From: Isoetes taiwanensis
Taxonomy: Eukaryota; Streptophyta; Lycopodiopsida; Isoetales; Isoetaceae
Direction: 5' to 3'
Length of the DNA: 64,000 bases
Assembly (NCBI GenBank): GCA_021234155.1
Contig: JAJEKV010000003.1
Span: forward strand, 6,632,413 to 6,696,412
Positions 54,573-64,000 of the stretch are shown in pieces. Numbering within the stretch: position 1 is the stretch's first letter; each line of letters opens with the position of its first letter. A program made the translations under genes and the position numbers. Below the pieces are notes generated by a model, which was given only the letters and a program-made list of their open reading frames with translations, did no database searches and had not been told where the DNA came from.

Positions 54573-55453
54573 CCACTGTCATATCTACCCTGTCCGCCAA
54601 TTAGCACGCTGAAACATCCAGCCCATGCAGCACCCCAAGTGACCTCCTGACCTGTAGACCTTTGTCTTCTATTTATCAACTCGCCAGATGCACTGCTCTC
54701 AGCCAACCTGCCCTCTGCGTCAAGACAGTGACGGAATTGCCTCCCATCCAACCCTCTGCATCACACACACTTAGATTCCTCCAGAATAACCTTTGGCAGA
54801 GTCAACTTATGTACCTTCACTCTCAATTGCTCTACGAATATCCATAGCTACAACAACAACAAGAACGAAATCTCCAAAACTTTTAGAGCACCCGGCTGCC
54901 TCTCAAAGCATCTGCCGTGCTAAAAGCGGGACACATGGGATTCGAAAAGCTTGAAATCAGAGGCTGAATTTTGACTGTCACACCTAAATAGATGGGCACG
55001 ATTTGCATGCACCGCACAATCCCCACAAGTTTAAACCCCAGCCAGAATATTAACTAATCTATCAGACCTGGTCCGAAATTCCTAATCAAACACATGCTGC
55101 TACTGCGCTTGCACCAAATTCGAAACAAAACAAGAACAAATTTAATCATTCAAGCACAGGAAATCGCCCCTCCCGCAGACATCCTCGGCACATACAAAGC
55201 TACTGTCTGTTCCCGTCCTCATCGGCAACAACCAGCACGTTGTCATGCACCCCAAATTCGTCGTGAAATCTGCCCATTCCATTTTCAGACATGCAAATGG
55301 CCGCAGACATTAGCCAGTTCTGACATCTAAATGGCAACAAGCTCCTCAAATCCCCTAAATTATACGGTTTCCCATACTCTACACCAGCCAAATCTTAGGC
55401 CACACCACTGAATTCCAAATACAAAACTAAAAACGTGGAAGTTTATGAAGCAT

Positions 55454-55819
55454 AATTAAGGGCTAGTTTGAATGTATGTGGATGTCCACTTATACCTTTA
55501 CAAAAAATAATGTCATAGAAGATAAGAACTCGTAATCATTGTAAGGATTGGATGTCTAAAGTGTGATGTTGAAACTCAAAAGTTAAGCAATTAAGGGCTA
55601 GTTCGAATGTATGTGGACGACCACTTACACCTTTTCAAAAACAATGTGGTAGAAGATAAGAATTCGTATATAATTGTCAGGATTGGATGTCTATAAAGGG
55701 TGATGTTGAAGCACAAAATATAAGCAATTAAGGGCTAGTTTGAATGTATGTGGATGACCACTTACACCTTTTTAAAAGTAATGTCATAGAAGATAAGAAC
55801 TCGTAGTATCATTGTAGGG
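55454..55819 (+). repeat. ~137-bp tandem repeat, nearly three copies
   Basis: Units start with ttaagggctagtttgaatgt at about 55454, 55589 and 55727. The third stops after ~93 bases. Each contains agaagataagaactcgta. Confidence 0.85.
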
Positions 55820-55933
55820 ACAAAATGGATAGAGCCAATGCAAATAACAAAAAAGAATTTCTCCATTTAATTGGTTTAATCCTAGACCCATAAATGGTCC
55901 ATGCCTATTTATATTCAAATCTGGTATATTTCT

Positions 55934-56760
55934 TCTTGCATCACTCTGGTTGGGCTTGCAATCATAAAGCCAGTACGATTCAAGTAGGAAATAGGACACA
56001 GTTAACAGTATAATTTGAATGTTTTCTCACCGTAGTATGTAGCTGAAGTACCTATTTATCATTGCCATGGCAGCATGGGGACCAGTCTTTGTATGCGTGC
56101 CTTACAATTCATACAAACATAAGCCTGAGGGCCTGTGGCTGAGGAAACATCTTAAGACCACATTCTATATGCACATAACCCCTATACAGTGGCAACAATT
56201 AAATGTGATAGAAATATCACCAAGCTCCAGCGAATCTTCATAGACAACCAAACAATAAGAACATACCATATTCATGCAAAGCGATTTTCTCTATGGTCCC
56301 CTAAACCACTAATTTGAACCAAGTGATAATGCATCTTGTCAACATAAGCACTTTCAATAGCAAACTGCCAATCGAAGCAACTTCATGAAGGAAGGCATTG
56401 TTTCAGCTTGTCTACTCTCCACAGTACCTTGCTTGAAAGAGAGAAGAATCAAATACAAATAGGGATTGCAACATCAAATAAAAAATGAGACCGTAAACAG
56501 TAGAAATCCACTGAAAGACATTATATGCAATTTATATCATTATATGGGGGCCCATTTCTGCTTCCTCTGATTTCCTGACAGAACAAAAGCCTATTTCCTG
56601 CCAGAGCACAGATTTCTCGGCATCATAGTTCTTTGCTGCTTAATCATCTTATTTTATCAACAAGATACTGTTACAGGGTTTGTTCTTGCATCACTCTGGT
56701 TGGGCTTGCAATCATAAAGCCAGTACGATTCAAGCAGGGTTTGTTCTTGCAGGGTTTGTT
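55934..56760 (+). repeat. 47-bp direct repeat, 748 bp apart
   Basis: tcttgcatcactctggttgg...gtacgattcaag occurs at about 55936 and 56684. After the second copy, 'cagggtttgttcttgca' is doubled and a further partial copy follows (tcgactctggttgggcgagcc). The 110-residue frame across the second copy is not recognised. Confidence 0.7.
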
Positions 56761-57544
56761 CTTGCATCGACTCTGGTTGGGCGAGCCAGTATGTTTAGCC
56801 GATGTGAAGAGACTAAGGAGGCACGTCGTTAAGCAAACAAACTGCGATGAAGAGGAAAATCTTGCTCCGGCAGCCCCCTGTTTCAAAAGAAAACTAGCAA
56901 CAGACACACAGCAAATTGCTTCTTCAGAACGAAGAAATAGACTGAGAGGTCTGACAGTTCCCTGAAGAACTAAATCTAGCGGAGTTAACCACTAAAGCAA
57001 GGTCTGAATTGGAAGTTTCCCATACATTTTGGTGCTGATACGTTTGAATTGACTCGATCAAGACTAGGAATATCAAAGCTTTTTGGGCAGATTTGCAAAT
57101 CAAGACTAGCAAATCAATTCCTAGGGCAGATTTGCAAAGCTTTTTGGGTTCATAGCTTGTTGAAGAAGGCTTTGCCATGGACGTGGGAGGATTGGAGGGA
57201 ATGATGGGAGGATGGGTCAAGAACCACAGGCTGACCCGAACCAAAATGAAGGTGCTTGCCTCATTCCCATTTTATTTTGTTATGATGGATGGATTTGATG
57301 GGAATTTTCATTTGAAGAAACTTTTCCACTTGAAAATGCTGGTTCTGCAAACACTATAAAACCTCTATGATTTGATTTTATGAGAAACCTTCCAAAATTT
57401 CCAAAATTTGTTATACAGAGGAATTTTTGTTATTTGAGAAACCTTTCCAAAGTTGTAATACAAAGGAATTATCCATTCTTGTAATCTTTGTGAAAAGTTA
57501 TATTGGGCTACCGTGTTTTTCTTAATCCCTAATGAATTGTATTT

Positions 57545-57602
57545 ATTCTCAATCCGAAATGAATAGTGCTTTCATTCTCAATCCGAAATGAATAGTGCTT
57601 TC
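57545..57602 (+). repeat. Two-copy 29-bp tandem repeat
   Basis: ttctcaatccgaaatgaata is repeated directly. Confidence 0.75.
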
Positions 57603-57937
57603 CACAAGTTCCAATAATTGTAAATGAATATTGTTTTCTCTGATTTTGTTCCAATGGTATTGTCTTTCTTTCTCTCTTCTTGTATTTTTGTCGAAACAAA
57701 GATCTAAAAACTGAACTCATTAATGCAAATTGATGCTTCAGGATTTCCTATTCTTATTATATGTTTCATTAAGTTCAATCTATCTTTATCGTGATAGTTC
57801 TAAAATCATAGTTGCAAATTGGTAAATGAGAAATTCCATTTTCTTAATCCATTTTATGTATATTTTAATTGTGCTACTTCTAGTATTCGGTAACATTTTA
57901 CAATATTAATGCTTCTTCTTCTTATGTCTTACCTCAG

Positions 57938-58030
57938 CTATGGATAGGGAGGACGTGCCTCGAGAGGCCGAGGGCGTCATGCCACCACCACCTCACGCAC
58001 TACAGATTAGGACGTTTGTGCCTGACGGGT
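57938..58030 (+). other. Candidate first coding exon, proline-rich
   Basis: After a T-rich stretch and a cag acceptor, MDREDVPREAEGVMPPPPHA reads open to VPDG and is directly followed by GTAAGTGTCG, a good donor. The GC content is raised here. The intron that follows (58080-58200) is related in reverse to 4330-4460. The zinc-finger-like frame at 63.4 kb could belong to the same gene, but that is a guess. Confidence 0.35.
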
Positions 58031-58934
58031 AAGTGTCGTGTACCTAGGATCTTAGAGTTCGTCATGCATATCCTATCCTATTGTTTAAATTTGGTTTTTC
58101 CGGGGTTCCGAAAACTTTTTGGAATTTTTTCTTAATTTGATTTCGCAAGGTTTGGAGTGTTTTGGTGGTCGGGAAAAGATTCAGGTTCACCAAAAATCGG
58201 GCATTTCGTTGTACTATGATTTTGAAATCGGCAATTTTGGGGTCAATGGGTTATCCCAGTTTTCGTGGATTCTTATCTGGGATAGCTGATCATCGGCATG
58301 CCTGCCACGGTGCCGATGGAGTTGTGGAGATAAAACTATTAGTTATGGAGCATGATACAAGCATGAATTAAAATTTTCAAGGTATTGTGGGCTAAGTATT
58401 GTCCTCGATATGCAGTGTACAGACGGCACATGCAGTCCATGGAAATGGTGGTATGAGAAAGCATTTCATATGGTTTTAATGGTTTCGATTTTAGCTGGAT
58501 ATAGGAAATTTTCTTCAGTGAAGCTTCGATCCATGCAGCATCCCTCAGGACATGCACCACGACATGGAGCCCAACGATGTTTAAATTAGGGATCGTGATA
58601 TTATGTTCCTGTTTTTTATTCAAGGCTATAGCTTGCAGCAGGGGATGCATTCAAGCTGATAAAAATTGGGTTGCTATGATTTGATATTTTAAGATTTTGT
58701 GGCTTTGGGTTATCCATCCCCAATTTCTAATCCTTCTTATTCTCTGCATGCATGCTTGCCACGATTGCTCACAATAAGTACTTATAAATCATTCAGGGTT
58801 TTGTCTGGTCGAAGGTTTGTGGTTTTCTGATTGCCGAGGCAGGTACAATATTTTGTCATATTTTTGTGCAACTTAGTGTTCTTTTCTGAATATGGCAATT
58901 ATACTGCCAGTTAACTGGATGGACTTCCATGGTT

Positions 58935-59058
58935 TATGTCAATATTATTGTAGAAGGTTGTGTGGCAACCTTTGCTGGCAAACTGGAGAACATGAACCCT
59001 TGCTACAGTGTCAAAGATGGGTATTGCAGTTGTCAAAAACCATGCAATACAGGTTTGT
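58935..59058 (+). other. Candidate cysteine-rich exon
   Basis: The frame [20 protein letters not shown] then [14 protein letters not shown] is followed by a GTTTGT donor-like site. It has six cysteines in a short span. No family assigned; it may be a fragment. Confidence 0.25.
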
Positions 59059-59169
59059 CACTTCACAACTCTTTCAAGGTATCTTTGATCCTGGCAGGAG
59101 GTGATACAAAACAAAATGAGTCAAGTGGGAGAGCTAGCACAACTAGGAGAACTTCAAGAGGTTAGCCTG

Positions 59170-62100
59170 GTCTGTTAATAGCTTTGTGGCACTTTTGAAT
59201 TTTGAAATATGTATTTTTGGAAAGCTTGAAGGCCAACTTACTGGAATGACGTTGTTAATAAGAGCCCCCAAATCAATATCAATAGATGCCTTAATGTAAA
59301 AGCCTGCAGCAAGGATGGCACAACCGCAAAGATCGAAACCTTGGCAGTAAGTAATAGCTGCTTAAGCATTACTCAATATGCCTACAAGGCCTCTCTTCAT
59401 CTTTCTCTTTTTATAGATGTTGCTATGGAGCTGAGCACACCCTGAATCATTCCATCAACCCCTACCAGGTACATTGCACTTTATAATTCGGATTTGTTAG
59501 CAGTTGCTCTAATATAGCTATGTAAAGGAAGCAAAATCAGTCATAGAGCTGTATCTATTCTGAGCATCTCTGCTTTTACTCTATACTTTGCGATGCTGTC
59601 GTGCATACTTGAATTCTCATATCTACTTTACTTTAACATTTACTCATATTATGTGTAGCATACTGCAGGGCAGAGCTGCATATATGTAACAATGGAGCAT
59701 TCTATTAATGGTAACTTTGTTCTATTTTTCCAACAGAAATCCTATTTTGTAAGAGGCCTGCATCATGAATTTGTGTCTAAACAAACTAAAGAAGTCAATA
59801 CTTTCCTACATGATCTACGAGGCTTGGATGCAAATGGCTTCATGGTTAAATTGGCTACAAACACACCATGCTAAGTTCACAGTATCCAGGTGCGAAGGAT
59901 TGCCTTTTGATGTTCTAGCTCTAACAGACTGTTTGAGATCTGCGGGCCAGGTATTTTGAGAAATCGAAGACTTAAGAGATCAAAGGGGTTGCAGTGTTCA
60001 TTGCTTCAATTTCCAAGGGCTAGCAAGTACACAAAGTTTTTGTTTTTCAAGCAACGAAAAGTTTACTGAGCCTGAGCCTGCCCATCTCAATGCAGCCGTG
60101 AGAATTTTTTTCCAAAATCCTACGTCGAACATAAGGTAAGATTGATTTCTGTGATTTTCTTGCAATATGGTGAAAATTTATACAATATTAGACATTTGAC
60201 CAATTGAAATCCTTGCAAGGCATTGGTGATGGATCTAATAGGTTCCTAATACAGTCAAGCACTTTGGTCAATCTGCTATTGCGGACGCAGTTCATCATGC
60301 ATTACGGTAGCCATCTTCTTGCCATAACTTTCAGGTAACCACCTTCCTGCCATAATTTTCATGTTAAACATTCCGATAGTTCTCTAGGACCAAAGGAGGT
60401 TTCATTTGTTGGCTCTATATTCCTGTCTATTTCTCGCATACTGCATGCAAGGAACATATTCTTATCCATGCCACGATGCGTGCTCAGCTTCCTACTATGA
60501 GCTTCTATCGTCTAGCTGCATGGAGTTTCTTATGCTACATTCATTGCAATCATTGCTGTACAAACCGTTGTTGTACAAACTTGGATAATTACAGTTACAG
60601 CCTAATGAGGAAAGGCTATAGACAGGTACCGCAAGCACATATGACTAAGATTGGAAAGGGCAGAAGAAAATGCAGGTCGACCTAATCTGGATCAGATCGT
60701 TAGGTATTTTGCTGTCGTATGATTAGATTGCCACCCTAGCTTTAAAATGTTCGAAGACATTTTGTTTAGCTGGTTTGTGAAGAAATCAAAGGAACCTGTG
60801 CCAGATGTTCTTTCCTGGTCTCTCCACCATTCACAATGTGCAGAAACAAATGACGGGAGGCTGCACACGAGGCATCACAACCTGAATCAATGACTTCCCT
60901 ATTGGGGATGGCGTTTTTCCATGAAGAGGGATGACAGTTTGAACATTCTCCTACACTAACTTCCCTCAGCTTACAATCTCGCAAAGCCACTGCAGAGATC
61001 AAAGCCCTTTACCATTTTGTTCACTTTGACAGACTGCAGAATGAAACTTTGCTTAGAATCATCTCCGTTGTCATGTGACCATGTCAAAGTGGTTCTAAAG
61101 GCATTAAAGACTGTAGAGTCACTACATATCACTACACCATGACGTCGGCACAAATATATTTGGCTGCACATACATATATAGACATGCATATTCAACTTCT
61201 ATCATAAATTCTGCCATCCTTTGCAAACAGCTTCATTGTCGGTACATGTTATTTAATTCATAAAGTTATGTAGTCATTCTGAACTTTTCAAATGTTTCTG
61301 TAGATCAGAACCAGAATCCAGACTTGCAGGCCTCAATGAAAGCATATTTGTCACTTCCATAAATGTTACTTCCCAAAGCTCAAGAAGCACAACAAACCAG
61401 GGTACTTTTCAATCCTCAGCAGTAAATTAGGAGGATTTATGGCATATTATCTTTGTTGCTAACTATATCAACCTACGCAGTGGATTTATAATTTTTTTAA
61501 TCGTGCAGATGTGCATGAAATTACTGTCATTTCAAAGTCGGATGCTCAATACGGAAAGAATCCTCCTAGCCCACTTTTAAGGATTCCACGTCTTATAAAT
61601 CCAGTTCAGTCTAGAATATTGATGGAAATGTCTTTAAGTATGGACTCCATAGGGCTATACCGAACCAAGAGCTTCATATTTAGGGAATGAAGGTTTAGTA
61701 TTTTCATATAAACAGAAACACATTGCACTCATTCTGTTCTCTGATTCAAGGAAATTCCATAGCATTTTCTTTCGTGCAGTTTAAATACAATGCATGGTTG
61801 AAAGGTCCTTTCACCATTGGAAGAATTGCATGAAACCTTCTTATTGATGAACATCGGTGTTATGATCTCAAAGTGAAAGAATGGACCTTGATGTCGCATT
61901 TACACCAATTGTATTTAGCTTTGTTGTCTTTGTGCAGGCCCCATAAATACGTAATTTGGTGCAGGGCTTTCAATCAAATAATTGGATGCACAAAGTTATT
62001 GCTGCAGCACATTGCAAAGCACCATTTGAGCATGCATGACACTATTTCCAGTAAGGGCAGACTATCTCATCTATTCATACATCACAATAGTGCTGCCATG

Positions 62101-62600
62101 AAAACTATTACCATTTATGGCATGGTACTTAAAATCGACAATTTTGTGCAGCATTTTAAATCGAATACGATGTTCTTCACTTAAATGGTTGCCCGCCATC
62201 ATCTTAAGGCAGCACCTTGCAGAAAATTAGCTCTGACAGGCTACTTCATTCATCTCTTTGTCTTAAAAGAAAGTTTGCATTAATCAGATCTTAATGGTGA
62301 CTCATATACACATCAATGAGATCTCCTGGGATTATATACTTCTATTATGTAAATACCAACTGATACAGATGGTTATAAAATAAATTAGAGATCTGGGATA
62401 CTTTAAGCTAGGCATTAACCCCAATGTAAAACACTAGGCATTAAGGCCAATGTAAAAACAGTGTTCTTAAGATATACGTGTAACAGACCATAGGAACATG
62501 TCAAAAGACTCATTCTAAGACCTTCAAACCGTGATTCATCAAATAACTTAATGGAGTTATCTTATTTGCTTCTCGCAATTCAATGCATACCATTACAGGT
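59170..62600. other. No gene recognised
   Basis: AT-rich with short frames only. An 'aggtaaccaccttcctgccat' phrase is locally doubled around 60306-60355. Nothing supportable otherwise. Confidence 0.35.
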
Positions 62601-63347
62601 AAAAGGGGAAGTATGAATGATGTATTCAATTTATGCCACATTGCAATAATCCAAACAACCAAAAAATATAAAAGAAAACCACGAAACATCTAAACACAAA
62701 TAATCCATAAGCAATTTTCATTATATACAACCAACTATATGTTCAACAACCCACAAACAAACTTACATTACTCAAATTCAAAGTTCAACTCATTCCCTCA
62801 TGCTCCCAACATAATGCAAGATGCACAACATTAACAATGTCGTATTCAACATAGGCACCTAACAGTTGCATATTCAGGCTCCACATTAGGTATGCTCAAT
62901 GAATCTTGCAATGTTCCTCTATATTACCCTTGCCCCCTCAAGCAAAAAAGCAATTCACATTCTCTTTCCAGTTTCTTCCACATAGGAAAACAACAACCAA
63001 GCAACTTTGAAATCACATTCGAATCCATATTCTTTCCGACTACATTGTCGCATTGCGCTTTAAAGATTTTAATTGCCACATTTCCCACAAACAACTATGC
63101 CACTTCAAAACTACATCATAGAATCTGCTCAATATTCCTATCCCAACCACATTAACAACTTCATTACCTAAGATTACTAAATCATAACATCACAAACTTC
63201 AATTCCACTCCACTACTTCCAACCACAAATCATATCGCCACAAATTTCAAATCTAATTCATCTCAACTACTTCCATATCAACCCAACCATCACACAACGA
63301 CCTCTTCAAATCTTGAAAAGCCCGGCAACGCCGGGCACCATAACTAG
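62600..63347 (+). mobile_element. Helitron 3' end
   Basis: GCCCGGCAACGCCGGGC at 63320-63336 is a perfect 7-bp stem with a 3-base loop. It is followed after seven bases by CTAG (63344-63347) and then T, the standard ending of plant Helitrons (hairpin, then CTRR, insertion before T). The ~700 bases before it are A/C-rich and strand-skewed, common in Helitron bodies. The 5' TC end was not located, so the start given is only a guess; no Rep/helicase protein is seen. Confidence 0.65.
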
Positions 63348-63403
63348 TATTTTTTAGAATATAATGTTAAGGTACATAGACTTAGGTCTCAGGTTTATTA
63401 ATT

Positions 63404-64000
63404 TAGGGATGTGCTCCACGGATGTTGGAGGATCAGACGGTTGTTGACAACCATCCCTGGGTTGCCAACAAGATCAGAGGATAGGTGGTTTTGTGTGCAC
63501 GAGGGTTGTTCACACACCCTCAGCCGTGGAGAGGGTTATATGGGTTTCTTGTTGAATGGTGCGCACAAGCACCAGAAGACCAAGCATCCTGAGGTTCCTT
63601 GGGTTGCTCGTCGGCCAGGTGCACGCAGGACACGGCCACTTGATCTTGAGAATGAGGCTGCACAGGAGAGGGAGAGCGAGAGGCGCCGAGCTCGCAGACA
63701 GGCGAGGTGCGCTAGGCCAGAGTATCTTGTTTGCCAGCAGGATAGTCATTACAGGGCGAGGCTGCAGAGACAGGTCGTGGCCGAGTGGGAGAGGAACACG
63801 AGGGTGTACTCTCCTCAGGAGTTAGCTCAGAGATACCCACAGGGGGGCTCACACCGAATTCAGGCTCTAGTGCAGATACGAGACGAAGATGCAGAGGCTC
63901 GTTTTCGTGAGACCCAGAGTAGACTCTTGGCCCGTGATGGCCATATCGATGCAGAGGAGGGAGAGGCTCCACATGAGAGACACGCATGGCAGGTTGAGAT
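63404..64000 (+). CDS. Open frame with Cys/His cluster and Arg/Glu-rich helix, runs off window
   Basis: Open for ~200 codons to the window end, with clearly higher GC than the flanks. Reads TRSEDRWFCVHEGCSHTLSR, then YMGFLLNGAHKHQKTKHPE: a possible C2H2-like unit (C-x4-C ... H-x5-H). An Arg/Glu/Gln-rich region follows (NEAAQERESERRRARRQARC, AQRYPQGGSHRIQAL, DGHIDAEEGEAPHER) that is probably helical. No start codon is evident, so it is likely an exon entered by splicing. It might be a transposon-related DNA-binding protein; I do not recognise the family. Confidence 0.45.

Overview
The window looks like repeat-rich nuclear DNA of a land plant with a large genome. I infer this from layered Ty3/gypsy elements of the Tat type with long LTRs, LINE fragments with an RVT-type zinc-binding tail, plant-style introns (GTAAGT donors), a Helitron end of the plant type, and 64 kb with almost no intact gene. 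A gymnosperm or fern would fit, but the species cannot be read from the sequence.

Layout. 1-5.25 kb: AT-rich DNA with small tandem duplications and no recognisable gene. 5.26-6.0 kb: a Mutator-type element with ~80-bp inverted ends and a perfect 9-bp target duplication. 6.06-7.1 kb: 3' end of an L1-type LINE with a poly(A) tail, running into a ~390-bp tandem repeat (7.1-8.7 kb). 8.75-15.1 kb: unassigned DNA with GAATCT-type and ATATGACAT-type repeats and one broken exon. 15.115-23.737 kb: an 8.6-kb DNA transposon (below). 23.8-24.4 kb: a minus-strand LINE tail. 24.84-25.13 kb: a tRNA-derived SINE. 26.0-27.3 kb: gene-like exons with a tandem duplication. 27.4-30.59 kb: nothing recognised. 30.59-36.49 kb: a 5'-truncated Tat element whose 3' LTR lies at 49.66-51.60 kb, because a second Tat element (36.492-49.504 kb, 2,344-bp LTRs, CACAT duplication) inserted into it. 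The outer element also holds a 555-bp foldback element and a LINE tail; the inner one holds an insert with a broken prefoldin subunit 3 gene piece. 51.6-64 kb: short tandem and dispersed duplications, a possible small gene, a few candidate exons, a Helitron 3' end at 63.35 kb and an open frame running off the window.

The most notable system is the 15.1-23.7 kb transposon. It has 23-bp inverted ends (22/23 identical) and a 4-bp ACTT duplication. It carries two divergent genes: a DDE-type transposase on the plus strand, and on the minus strand an intron-containing gene reading as ParB-like domain plus beta-type amino DNA methyltransferase. About 30 copies of a palindrome centred on TATAAATTTATA fill the non-coding parts (divergent promoter and introns). 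No palindrome is seen in the transposase coding part or elsewhere in the window. Both genes are broken by frameshifts, so this copy is a fossil, but the design suggests a transposon carrying its own sequence-specific DNA-binding/methylation system of bacterial ancestry.
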